Shown: in pieces, positions 1 to 9,002 of the stretch | Layout of the letters: each line of letters starts with the position of its first letter | How positions within the stretch are numbered: the first letter of the stretch is position 1 | Assembly: GCA_035477015.1 (NCBI GenBank) | Contig: DATILB010000179.1 | Location: forward strand, 1 to 9,470 | Source of the DNA: SSC3 sp035477015 | GTDB lineage: Bacteria; Actinomycetota; Actinomycetes; Propionibacteriales; Nocardioidaceae | Direction of reading: 5' to 3' | Length of the DNA stretch: 9,470 bases | The notes under the pieces: model-generated | What the model saw: only the letters and a program-made list of their open reading frames with translations | Databases searched by the model: none | What the model was told of the DNA's origin: nothing | Program-made: the position numbers and the translations under genes

Positions 1-1973
1 CCCGGGGTCGGTCGCTGGGGCTGCGGCTGGTGCTGGCGACGCAGCGACCCGCGGGCGTCATCAACGACCGCATCCGCGCCAATGTCGGCGTACGCATCGC
101 GCTGCGTGTCAACGACGAGGCGGACAGCATGGACGTGATCGGCGAGCGAGAGGCTGCGCACATCCCGCGGTCCATCCCGGGACGCGCGTTCCTCAAGGTG
201 CACCGGGACCTGGACGAGTTCCAGAGCGCGTACGTCGGAGGCGTTGCTCGTACTGACGCCGGTGGCGCGATCGAGGTGCACGACCTGGTCCCGGGTGCCG
301 GGGGCGCGCCTCGCCCCTCGGCCGACGGCCCGACCCTCCTCGAGGCGGTCGTGTCCGCGACCCAGCAGGTGATGCGACTCGGCCGCTGGTCGACACCGCA
401 CGTTCCCTGGCTGCCGGCGATGGGCCCCGTGGTCACGCTGCCGGAGCTCACCGATCAGGTGCCGGACCTGCCGGACGCCGCCACGGTCCTGGGGCTCGCG
501 GACCTTCCGGCTCAGCAGGCCCAACGCGTCGTTGCGCTGGACCTTGAGCGGCACCAGAACCTCCTGGTGTTCGGCACCAGCCGCAGCGGCAAGACCACCG
601 TGCTCCGCACCCTCGCAGCCGGCCTGATCGAGCGGCTCGGGCCCGACCAGCTTCACATCTACGGCCTGGACTTCGCGGGACACGGCCTGCACCTGCTCGA
701 GGCGGCTCCGCAGTGTCCCGGCATCGTCGGACCCGACGAGGTCGGACGGATCGCCAGGCTGCTGCGCCGGCTGGGGTCGACCGTCGACGAGCGCAAGCGC
801 GCGATGGCGGCCCGCGGCCTCACCGGCTTCTCCGAGCTCGTCCGTACGTCGAACGAGCCGGTACCTCGGATCCTCGTCCTGATCGACGGGTACGCCGGCG
901 CTGTCGCGGTGCTCGAGCGCGTCGACGCAGGTCGTCTGCTCGAACGGCTCGAGCGGCTCGTGGCGGACGGCCCGGGTGTCGGCGTGCACGTCGTGATCAC
1001 TGCGGACCGGCGCTCCGTCGTGCCCAGCTCGCTGACCGCGGTCATGACGACCCGGCTGGTGCTGCGGATGGCGGAGCGGGACGACTACGCGCTGCTCGGC
1101 GTGGAGAGCGGGCTGGCTCGCGACGCTCGGCCTGGGCCCGGCCGCGGCTTCATCCAGGGCACCACGGAGATCCAGGTCGCGGTCCGGGCCAGCTCCGACC
1201 CGGAGCAGGAGCAGCATGCCCTCGCCGAGGTGGTCCGCCTGGCGCAGGAGCGCTGGCCCGTCCCCGCGACCGAGCTCGGGCGGATGCCGCTGGCGGTGAC
1301 GCTCGAGGACCTACCCAGTCCGGCCGACCCGCTGGTCCTGCCGATCGCCATCGGCGACGACGACATCCGGCCCGCGGTCCTGGACCTCAGCGCGGCTCAC
1401 GCCCTGGTGAGCGGACCCCCGCGTAGCGGTCGCTCCAGCACCCTCGCCACGATCGCGGCTGCGGCTCGTCGTTCCGCCGTGCCTCCTGCCGTGGCCCTGT
1501 TCCTGGCCCGTCGCGATGTAGGAGCCGACGGAGTCGGCTGGGACATCGGTCCCGTCGACGCGGGCGATCCGACCGACCTCGCCCAAGGCGTAGCCGCAGT
1601 GTCGGCGCTCCTGGCGCAGGGACGGACGGTGCTCTGTCTCTGCGACGACATCGACGCGTTGCCCGATGCGGCCTCGGCCACCCTCGAGGAGCTCGCCCGT
1701 CGTGGCCGCGACGAGGCGGTCCGGATGGTCGCGACCATGGACAACCGGTGGGCCCAGCGCGCCTACAGCGGGCTCGCACCCGAGCTGCGCAAGTCCAAGC
1801 AGGGGATCCTGCTCGGCACGGACATCGATCTCGACGGCGATCTGGTGGGAGTGCGCCTGCGCACGCCGTTGGAGCCGTTCGGCCTCCCTGGCCGTGGGTT
1901 CCTCGTCGGCCGCGGTGTGGCCGAGCTCGTACAGGTGGCGCTCGCCACCGATCTTCGCGATAGGGCAGGGTGA
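1..1973 (+). CDS. EccC-like FtsK/SpoIIIE ATPase, type VII secretion motor family (5' partial)
   Basis: The frame is open from the window edge, so the gene starts upstream; the GTG at 30 lies inside a conserved motif and is not the start. The first visible residues (LGLRLVLATQRPAG, then IRANVGVRIALRV) match the end of the first FtsK/SpoIIIE ATPase domain of EccC proteins. A second ATPase domain follows with a good Walker A (GTSRSGKTT, 573-599) and a Walker B strand ending in Asp-Gly (LVLIDGY, Asp at 885-887), a form typical of the second EccC domain. A third domain has a degenerate Walker A (GPPRSGRSS, 1413-1439, Arg for Lys) and a Walker B-like LCLCDDIDAL (about 1629-1660). In the family, such ATPases drive export of WXG100-type substrates across the membrane. 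No WXG100, EccB, EccD or mycosin gene lies in the window, so a true ESX system is not shown; an FHA-fused FtsK relative is possible. It is probably co-transcribed with the FHA protease four bases downstream. Confidence 0.88.
   Translation, partial: RGRSLGLRLVLATQRPAGVINDRIRANVGVRIALRVNDEADSMDVIGEREAAHIPRSIPGRAFLKVHRDLDEFQSAYVGGVARTDAGGAIEVHDLVPGAGGAPRPSADGPTLLEAVVSATQQVMRLGRWSTPHVPWLPAMGPVVTLPELTDQVPDLPDAATVLGLADLPAQQAQRVVALDLERHQNLLVFGTSRSGKTTVLRTLAAGLIERLGPDQLHIYGLDFAGHGLHLLEAAPQCPGIVGPDEVGRIARLLRRLGSTVDERKRAMAARGLTGFSELVRTSNEPVPRILVLIDGYAGAVAVLERVDAGRLLERLERLVADGPGVGVHVVITADRRSVVPSSLTAVMTTRLVLRMAERDDYALLGVESGLARDARPGPGRGFIQGTTEIQVAVRASSDPEQEQHALAEVVRLAQERWPVPATELGRMPLAVTLEDLPSPADPLVLPIAIGDDDIRPAVLDLSAAHALVSGPPRSGRSSTLATIAAAARRSAVPPAVALFLARRDVGADGVGWDIGPVDAGDPTDLAQGVAAVSALLAQGRTVLCLCDDIDALPDAASATLEELARRGRDEAVRMVATMDNRWAQRAYSGLAPELRKSKQGILLGTDIDLDGDLVGVRLRTPLEPFGLPGRGFLVGRGVAELVQVALATDLRDRAG
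1967..1970 (+). promoter_or_regulatory. Ribosome binding site of the FHA protease gene
   Basis: AGGG lies 7 nt before the GTG at 1978, inside the last codons of the ATPase gene. This decides the start: the same frame stays open back to 1666, but that extension only overlaps the ATPase gene in another frame. The position favours translational coupling. Confidence 0.6.
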
Positions 1974-1977
1974 GGTT

Positions 1978-4308
1978 GTGGCGAACCACGAAGAGTCGGC
2001 TCCAGCGGCCGCAGTGCGTCGACAGCTCATGGAGCTGGTTCGAGCGGAGGGGACGGAGATCCTCGACGACTCGCGCCGGGTCCGCGCGATGCTCGCGGAT
2101 GCGGTGGCAGGCGCGACGGCGGAGACGAACCTGATCGGGCTCGCGCTGGGCTCGGGTGTGCCGGGGCGCCTGCGTGAGGCCGGGTCCGACCCGAGCCGGG
2201 TCGCCGCGGCCATCCAGGCCACGGCGCAGGACCTCGAGCGCACCAGCTCCGTCCAAGCAGCCGACGCGCGTTGGGCAGTGTCGGCGGTGGCCGCGGCGCT
2301 CGGCCTCCAGGCCGAAGAGACGGGACGTCCTGGGCCGGGGATGCCGGGCACTCCCGGGACGTCGGCGGAGCCGGGACCGCACGACCTCAGGATCCTGGTC
2401 GCCGGCCGAGAGCATGTCGCCTCGGCGGGCTCAGTCGTGACGATCGGACGCGATCCCGACAGCACGTTGGTGCTGGACAACGCCGCGGTGTCGCGCCGCC
2501 ACGCGCGCATCGTGCGTGGTCAGGCCGGTTGGGAGTACCACGACGAAGGCTCGACCCAAGGCAGCTTCGTGAACGGCGTCGCGGTGAAGGCGTTCACCCT
2601 CGAGGGCGAGACGGAGGTGACCCTCGGCCAGGGCGACCAGAGCGTGAAGCTCCGGCTGGTGCCGTTCGGCGATGCCGTCACTCGCACTCCCAAGGACCGG
2701 CTGCGGCCGTCCCCGACTCCCGCCACCGAGGTGCCCGGTGCCCAACGGCCCGGAGGGGTGCTGGCTGCAGGAAAGGCGCCAGCCACCGAGCTCGGCGGCG
2801 GTGCCGCCGAGGCGCTCACGGTGACCCTGGCTGGGAAGACACGCACGGTCTCACCGGGTGCAGCCGTCACCGTGGGTCGCGAGGACGACAACGACCTCGT
2901 CGCCACCCACAGCACCGTGTCCCGACACCACCTGAAGGTCGAGCACCGCAACGGCGGCTGGCGCCTCCAGGACCTCGGCTCGACGTCGGGGACCTGGCTC
3001 GCGGGCCAGCGGATCACCGACGTGGCGCTGGGTGGCGAACAGGAGTTCGTCCTGGGTGACGTCGCGAAGGGGGACCGCCTGGTCACCCTGGCTCCGGGAG
3101 CTGCTCCTGCCGGCTCCTCCTCGAAGCCCGCCGGCGGAGGTCGCGCCGCACGCGTCCCGATCTTCGCCGCGGCTGCCACGGTCGTGGCGGTCCTGGTCGG
3201 CGTACTTGCCTGGCGTCTCCTCGCCGACGACGACACCGGTCCCGCGGCGCCGACACGCGACGACCTCGCTCGTGCCACCGTCTTCGTCGACACGCCAACA
3301 GGCACCGGTTCGGGAGTGATCATCGACGCCGACAAGGGGCTGGTACTCACCAACGCCCACGTCGCGGCGCCGGCCGCGCTCGGCCAAGCGATTACGTCGT
3401 TCTCGTTCTCCGACGAGATGGAGGACAACCCGGACGAGGTCCAGATCTGGGTCTCGGACGGACTCGACCAGTCCGCGGAGCCGCGCTTCATCGCCGAGGT
3501 CGTTGCCGTGGACGGCTACCTCGACATCGCCGTCCTGCACATCACCAAGAAGCTGTCCGGTGCGCCCGCCGAAGAGGCGGACCTCGCCGCGCTGACCGAG
3601 GTGGCGCTCGGTGACTCCGACCAGGTGCGCACGAGCGACCCGATCTCCTTCTACGGCTACCCCGCTGCTGCCGACTCGAAGGCGCCTACGTTCACCACCG
3701 GAGTCGTCTCGGGTCCAGTGCAGGACGACCGACTCGGCACGCCACGGGCCGCGCTCAACACGACCGCGACGAGCTCCTTCGGCAACTCCGGTGGACTTGC
3801 GGTGAACGACGCGGGCGAGATGGTCGGCGTCGTCACCTGGGGTCGTCCTGACTCGCGCGGCCAGGTCGTGCTGTCGAGCATCCGGACAATCAACCTGGCC
3901 AAACCCGTCATCGACGCGGCCATCGCCGGCGAGACCTACACCACGCCTTGGTCGGTGGCAGGCCCCGCCTCGGCGAGGGTCGACGAGCTGTCGTACGGCG
4001 CTCCGGACTCACCGGGTGACGTCACGCTCGGCTGCCGTTACGCAGAGTCGGGCGCGTCCTTCACCACTCTGGCGATCGACTACGCGGGCTTCCTGGGCGG
4101 GAAGCACACGGACGTGGTGGCCGCGCTGATCGACTCCTCAGGCGACTTCGCGGCAGTGGCGTCGACCAACTACGACACGCCACTGGATCGCGCGGGGTGC
4201 ATGACACTCACCTTCAGCCGCGCCGTCCCAGCCGGTTCGTACCTGCTCAAGATCGGTGTCGGCGGCGACCTGCACGTGATCTACGACGATGTCGTGACCC
4301 TCGAGTGA
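1978..4308 (+). CDS. Membrane-anchored trypsin-like serine protease with two N-terminal FHA domains
   Basis: The product is 776 aa from GTG 1978. Residues 10-108 form a helical module resembling the N termini of the two minus-strand membrane proteins. FHA1 spans about 135-232 (IGRD at 156-159, S172xxH175) and FHA2 about 279-373 (VGRE at 299-302, S315xxH318). A single membrane segment at about 394-412 has basic residues before it and DDD after it, so the FHA domains should be cytoplasmic and the rest outside. The protease domain (about 430-640) has TNAHV with His461, LDIAVL with Asp516 and GNSGG with Ser604, an intact S1/HtrA-type triad. The last 120 residues form an unrecognised domain with Cys686 and Cys741, possibly disulfide-bonded. 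I infer that FHA binding to phosphothreonine proteins inside the cell positions or controls proteolysis outside. Substrates are unknown. It is not a subtilisin-type mycosin and no PDZ domain is evident. Confidence 0.88.
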   Translation: MANHEESAPAAAVRRQLMELVRAEGTEILDDSRRVRAMLADAVAGATAETNLIGLALGSGVPGRLREAGSDPSRVAAAIQATAQDLERTSSVQAADARWAVSAVAAALGLQAEETGRPGPGMPGTPGTSAEPGPHDLRILVAGREHVASAGSVVTIGRDPDSTLVLDNAAVSRRHARIVRGQAGWEYHDEGSTQGSFVNGVAVKAFTLEGETEVTLGQGDQSVKLRLVPFGDAVTRTPKDRLRPSPTPATEVPGAQRPGGVLAAGKAPATELGGGAAEALTVTLAGKTRTVSPGAAVTVGREDDNDLVATHSTVSRHHLKVEHRNGGWRLQDLGSTSGTWLAGQRITDVALGGEQEFVLGDVAKGDRLVTLAPGAAPAGSSSKPAGGGRAARVPIFAAAATVVAVLVGVLAWRLLADDDTGPAAPTRDDLARATVFVDTPTGTGSGVIIDADKGLVLTNAHVAAPAALGQAITSFSFSDEMEDNPDEVQIWVSDGLDQSAEPRFIAEVVAVDGYLDIAVLHITKKLSGAPAEEADLAALTEVALGDSDQVRTSDPISFYGYPAAADSKAPTFTTGVVSGPVQDDRLGTPRAALNTTATSSFGNSGGLAVNDAGEMVGVVTWGRPDSRGQVVLSSIRTINLAKPVIDAAIAGETYTTPWSVAGPASARVDELSYGAPDSPGDVTLGCRYAESGASFTTLAIDYAGFLGGKHTDVVAALIDSSGDFAAVASTNYDTPLDRAGCMTLTFSRAVPAGSYLLKIGVGGDLHVIYDDVVTLE

Positions 4309-4309
4309 G
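4303..4309 (+). promoter_or_regulatory. Likely ribosome binding site of the SARP-FHA regulator
   Basis: GAGTGAG overlaps the protease stop codon and sits 7 nt before ATG 4317. It supports that start over the in-frame GTG at 4305, which overlaps the stop codon but has no clear Shine-Dalgarno sequence. Choosing the GTG would add only four residues. Confidence 0.45.
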
Positions 4310-4316
4310 CGATGCG

Positions 4317-5426
4317 ATGAAGGCTGAGGTGCGCGTGGGTCTGCTCGGCCCGCTTGAGGTGCGCGTGGGGGACGAGCTGGTCGCCCCCGGTGGACCCAAG
4401 CTGCGTGCCATCATCGCCCAGCTGGCGCTGGCTGGCGGACGGATCGTCAGTGTCGACGACCTGCTCGAGGGTGTCTGGGGCGAGGACCTGCCGGCCACCG
4501 CGCGCAACACCCTGCAGTACCACGTGGGCGTGCTGCGCAAGGCCCTGGCGGCGTACGGCGCCGCGGAGGCGCTCGTCACGCGCGATCCCGGCTACGGACT
4601 GACGGCCGAGACCGATGTCTCCCGCTTCCTCGACGGCGTCGGGGCAGCCTCACGTGAGGCTGCGGCCGGGCGGAACGAAGAGGCGGCCGCTGCCTACACC
4701 GAGGCACTCAACCTGTGGCACGGCCATGCGCTGGCGGACCTCCGCGACTTCGAGTTCGCCGACGCGCGCGCGGTTGCGCTCGAGGCGCAGCGGCTGACCT
4801 GCCTCGAGGCGTGGGCCGACGCGGAGAACGCCTGCGGACGGGCCGACTCGTTGATCGCACCGCTCCAGGAGCTCGTCTCCGAGAACCCGACTCGTGAGCG
4901 GCTCTGGGAGCAGCTCATGGTCGCGCTCTACCGCACGGGCCGGCAGGACGCAGCGCTCTCGGCGTTCCGCACCGCTCGCCAGGCACTCGACCGCGAGCTC
5001 GGCGTCGAGCCCTCGGCCCGGCTGAACGAAGTGCACCAGGCGATCCTGCGGCAAGACCCCAAGCTCCAGCCGGTGCGCGCACTTCACTCGATCCCGGTCC
5101 GACCGATGTCGCAGACGATTCTCGCGCGGTCGGAAGTGGTGGGCGCACCGCCAAGCCTGGTCGCCCCGGGCGGCAAGCGGCTGCTCCTCACCGGTGCCCC
5201 GGTCGTCATCGGGCGGCACGGCGACTGTGACCTGGTGCTCTCGGACGAGCAAGCGTCACGTCGCCACGCCCAGGTAGAAGCAGGCCCGCGCGGCTTCGTC
5301 CTCGTTGACCTCGGCTCGACGAACGGCACGTTCCTCAACGGGCAGCGCGTCGAGGGCGCGACACCCCTGGGGCACGGTGATCGCATCGAGATCGGTCACG
5401 CAGTGGTGCACTACTTCGCGAGCTGA
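4317..5426 (+). CDS. EmbR-like SARP/BTAD transcriptional regulator with C-terminal FHA domain
   Basis: The product is 369 aa, close to the length of mycobacterial EmbR. Residues 1-95 are an OmpR-type winged helix of the SARP class (VGLLGPLEV, then RNTLQYHVGVLRKAL, then TRDPGYGL). Residues about 96-250 are the helical bacterial transcriptional activation domain (LWHGHALADL, RERLWEQLMVALYRTGRQDAAL, DRELGVEPS). After a linker, residues 285-369 are an FHA domain with IGR at 298-300, SRRH, and a canonical GSTNG at 333-337. Family knowledge: EmbR binds DNA and is controlled by Ser/Thr kinases through its FHA domain. I infer that this protein regulates its own cluster or envelope genes in response to kinase signalling. 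It starts 8 nt after the protease stop, consistent with one operon. DNA targets cannot be read from the window; the name embR is not justified by synteny. Confidence 0.9.
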   Translation: MKAEVRVGLLGPLEVRVGDELVAPGGPKLRAIIAQLALAGGRIVSVDDLLEGVWGEDLPATARNTLQYHVGVLRKALAAYGAAEALVTRDPGYGLTAETDVSRFLDGVGAASREAAAGRNEEAAAAYTEALNLWHGHALADLRDFEFADARAVALEAQRLTCLEAWADAENACGRADSLIAPLQELVSENPTRERLWEQLMVALYRTGRQDAALSAFRTARQALDRELGVEPSARLNEVHQAILRQDPKLQPVRALHSIPVRPMSQTILARSEVVGAPPSLVAPGGKRLLLTGAPVVIGRHGDCDLVLSDEQASRRHAQVEAGPRGFVLVDLGSTNGTFLNGQRVEGATPLGHGDRIEIGHAVVHYFAS

Positions 5427-6899
<1,473 letters not shown>

Positions 6900-6905
6900 G
6901 GGACC

Positions 6906-8489
6906 TCAGCCCAGTCGCAGCGGGACCGAGGTTACCGGCGTCGTAGCGGTGTACGGCGAACCGTCGCCCCCGATCAGGTCGACGCTTCCCCCGAGCAGCA
7001 GCGTCCCGCCCGTGATCGAGGCAGGCACGTCGAAGAAGAACTCGTAGTCGTACCAGGCGCTGTCTTCGTGCTTCGGGAGCCGGACCGGCCGGTAGAGGCG
7101 TCCTTGGGCGTCGCGGAACTGCACTTCGTCGGAGCGCCAGTACCAGACGGTCTCGTCGGGGTTCTCGTCGAACGGGTAGTGGTAGAAGGTGTTGACGCGC
7201 AGCAGGGCGCGGTCGGCTGCGGAGGCGGTGATCTTGCGGTTGGCCCAGAACTGCAAGGAGTGCTCCGGCACTTCCGCCCGACGAGTCACCGACCGGCGGC
7301 CGACGCCGTCGCCGTAGTCGATGTTGATCGTGACTCTCTCGGTGGCCTGGAACCTCTTCTTGGGGTTCCAGAACCGCTTGGAGCGCCCGAGGACGGCGAT
7401 GTTGCCCGACGAGGGCTCGCTGTCGAGCAGCGAGATCGACTGCCGACGCCCGTCGCTCTGCATCACCAGGTCGACGGACTGCGCACCGGCCGGCACCGCG
7501 GCGACGAAGGTCGCAGGCAGGTCGGAGAGAGCGGTCCGCTTCGGCAGCGGCTTCGGTCGGCCGTCGATGTCGAGGGTGAGCCGGGCCTGCTGCCAGTCGT
7601 TGCAGCCGTCGCTCAGCTCGCAGTCCCCGTTGGCGAGCCGGAACCCCACCACGAACCCACCCTCAGGCGCGGCGTACTCGTCCCCGGACTCGTCGGTGAG
7701 CGTGTCCAAGCTCGACAGGCCGATCAGTGCCACCGCGTCGCGGTAGCCGCCCATGTTCACGGACGGGATGGCGGTGACCTCGACGGAGCTCAAGGCGAGC
7801 TCCGAACCGGTGGCCACGGGGAGCTCATCGGTCCCTCCTCCGGTGGGGTCACCCGAGGACGAGGACTTCGGGTCCTCGTCGCCGCCCGTCAGTGCAAGGG
7901 CGCCGGCGACTCCACCGAGGACGAGAACGACGGCCGTGACCATCGCGATGATGAGGGTGCGCCGGCTCTTCGGCTCAGTGGGCCGATCCGGCGGTGCAGA
8001 GACCTGCCCCGGGGTCGGCGGAAGCATCGTCGGAGCGAGGTACGGCGTTGCGACCGGGGGGAGCGCGGTCGGGTCCGTGACGGGCTCAGGGTCCGTTCGC
8101 CCCTCGGCTGGGGGCGGCGTCGGGACCACCGGCGGGACCACCGGCGGGACCACCGGCTGCAGGGTCGAGTCCGGCAGCAGCGAGGCCCAGGCGTCGACGA
8201 CCCACTGGGCGCGGTCCTCGGCCATGCCCCAGTCGACAAGGCGAGCGATGAGGGTGGGCTGGACGTCCGCGAGTCCTGGGCGGCCGGCCGAGCGGATCTC
8301 GGCAGGCACGCCTTCCTCGGCCGAGACGACGATCGCGTCGATGAGACCGCGGTGCTCGTCGGCCTGAGGGCCGAGCACGTCGCTGAGGGTGGCGCGCAGT
8401 CGGGCGGCGTTGCCAGTGACCAGCCAGCCGTGGTCACGGATCACGGCGTTCAGCGCGGCAAGCGCGGTCGTTTCGGCAGTCCCCGACAT
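6906..8489 (-). CDS. Paralogous single-pass membrane protein with N-terminal helical module and extracytoplasmic domain
   Basis: The product is 527 aa from the ATG at 8489, with GGGGAC about 10 nt upstream; an in-frame GTG at 8504 is the alternative start. The frame stays open to 8816, but that extension runs antisense through nuoA and I discard it. Residues 1-106 are the helical module (RDHGWLV, RLRATLSDVLG, VVSAEEGVPAEIR). Residues 107-176 are Pro/Val/Thr-rich with a short PVVP repeat. The membrane segment is about 178-201, after KSRR and before GGDEDPKSSSS, predicting the N terminus inside. The outer domain (about 225-527) has Cys290 and Cys296 at the position matching the Cys pair of the downstream paralogue, and shares the SGNIAVLGRS-type motif (GNIAVLARS there). 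It is the first gene of a two-gene operon reading away from nuoA. Its function is not recognised; the domain layout suggests a membrane receptor or scaffold. Confidence 0.85.
   Translation of the reverse strand: MSGTAETTALAALNAVIRDHGWLVTGNAARLRATLSDVLGPQADEHRGLIDAIVVSAEEGVPAEIRSAGRPGLADVQPTLIARLVDWGMAEDRAQWVVDAWASLLPDSTLQPVVPPVVPPVVPTPPPAEGRTDPEPVTDPTALPPVATPYLAPTMLPPTPGQVSAPPDRPTEPKSRRTLIIAMVTAVVLVLGGVAGALALTGGDEDPKSSSSGDPTGGGTDELPVATGSELALSSVEVTAIPSVNMGGYRDAVALIGLSSLDTLTDESGDEYAAPEGGFVVGFRLANGDCELSDGCNDWQQARLTLDIDGRPKPLPKRTALSDLPATFVAAVPAGAQSVDLVMQSDGRRQSISLLDSEPSSGNIAVLGRSKRFWNPKKRFQATERVTINIDYGDGVGRRSVTRRAEVPEHSLQFWANRKITASAADRALLRVNTFYHYPFDENPDETVWYWRSDEVQFRDAQGRLYRPVRLPKHEDSAWYDYEFFFDVPASITGGTLLLGGSVDLIGGDGSPYTATTPVTSVPLRLG
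8121..8156 (-). repeat. Three exact 12-bp repeats in the Pro-rich linker
   Basis: The + strand unit CGGGACCACCGG occurs three times head to tail. On the coding strand it encodes the PVVPPVVPPVVP stretch of the linker. The unit length is a multiple of three, so copy-number change would keep the frame. Confidence 0.9.
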
Positions 8490-8627
8490 TCGTTCAGTCC
8501 CCACAGTCCTCGGCCGGCTCCTCCGGCCATCAGGCTCACCACAATGTAACGGCGCGCCTAGGTCGCGCTGAGGTGATTCCAGGAACTCGGCGAGCGCAGG
8601 CTTCCCGCGGAGGGGCAGATCACTACA
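8490..8627. promoter_or_regulatory. Divergent intergenic region between the membrane-protein operon and nuoA
   Basis: This 138-bp gap is the only sizeable non-coding stretch and must hold promoters in both directions. A TACATT hexamer on the - strand (8548 to 8543) fits a TAnnnT -10 element 54 nt before the ATG at 8489, but no good -35 element is visible. GGAGGGG at 8609-8615 is a possible nuoA Shine-Dalgarno sequence, 12 nt before GTG 8628. Two overlapping palindromes, GGCGCGCC (8551-8558) and CCTAGG (8557-8562), lie in the middle; I cannot assign them a role. The region itself is certain, the individual elements are weak. Confidence 0.5.
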
Positions 8628-9002
8628 GTGAGGTTCGTGGCCGCCTACTACGAGGGTTATCTGCCGGTTCTCGGCATTCTCGTGGTCGGTGTCCTGCTCG
8701 TCGGTGCGATGTTCGGCGGCAACCGTCTGCTGCGGCCGTCCCACCCGACGCCCGAGAAGCTGCTGACCTACGAGTGCGGCGTCGACCCCGTGGGTGAGGG
8801 CTGGGCCCAGACGCACGTCCGGTACTACGTCTATGCCTATCTGTACGTCGTCTTCGCCGTGGACGCCGTCTTCCTCTTTCCGTGGGCCACCGTCTTCGAA
8901 GGGATGGGCTGGGTCACCGTCGGGGAGATGGGCGTCTTCATCGGCTTCGTGGCCGTCGGGCTCGTCTACGCATGGCGCAAGGGAGTGCTCGTATGGACGT
9001 GA
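8628..9002 (+). CDS. nuoA: NADH-quinone oxidoreductase subunit A (complex I)
   Basis: The product is 124 aa, normal for NuoA, a small membrane subunit at the junction of the peripheral and membrane arms of complex I. It has three membrane segments, at about residues 12-32, 67-88 and 98-117. The conserved LTYECGVDP motif lies in the loop after the first and FAVDAVFLFPW in the second. The usual second-helix pattern (FDIEIVFLYPW in mycobacteria, FDVEALYL in E. coli) has two acidic residues; here the first is Ala and the second Asp. The start is uncertain: GTG 8628 has GGAGGGG 12 nt upstream, and GTG 8637 is in frame and could be leaderless. The stop overlaps nuoB by 10 nt, so the two are translationally linked. 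Confidence 0.93.
   Translation: MRFVAAYYEGYLPVLGILVVGVLLVGAMFGGNRLLRPSHPTPEKLLTYECGVDPVGEGWAQTHVRYYVYAYLYVVFAVDAVFLFPWATVFEGMGWVTVGEMGVFIGFVAVGLVYAWRKGVLVWT
8979..8985 (+). promoter_or_regulatory. Ribosome binding site of nuoB
   Basis: AAGGGAG lies 7 nt before the ATG at 8993, within the end of nuoA. It fixes the nuoB start, which overlaps the nuoA stop codon. Confidence 0.65.

Noticed and set aside
1666..1977. N-terminal extension of the FHA protease frame back to 1666
   Set aside because: It overlaps the ATPase gene in another frame and reads as an Arg/Ser-rich shadow. The GTG at 1978 has a well-placed AGGG and begins the recognisable protein.
1311..2510. Minus-strand open frame of 399 codons across the ATPase/protease junction
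   Set aside because: The composition is Arg/Ala/Ser-rich with no motif, and it lies opposite clear ATPase and helical-module coding sequence.
1978..4308. Identification of the protease as a type VII mycosin (MycP)
   Set aside because: Mycosins are subtilisin-like. This protein has the trypsin-type order His, Asp, Ser with GNSGG and cytoplasmic FHA domains, so it is a different family.
8490..8816. N-terminal extension of the second membrane protein gene to 8816
   Set aside because: It would run antisense through nuoA. The homology with its paralogue begins exactly at the ATG at 8489.
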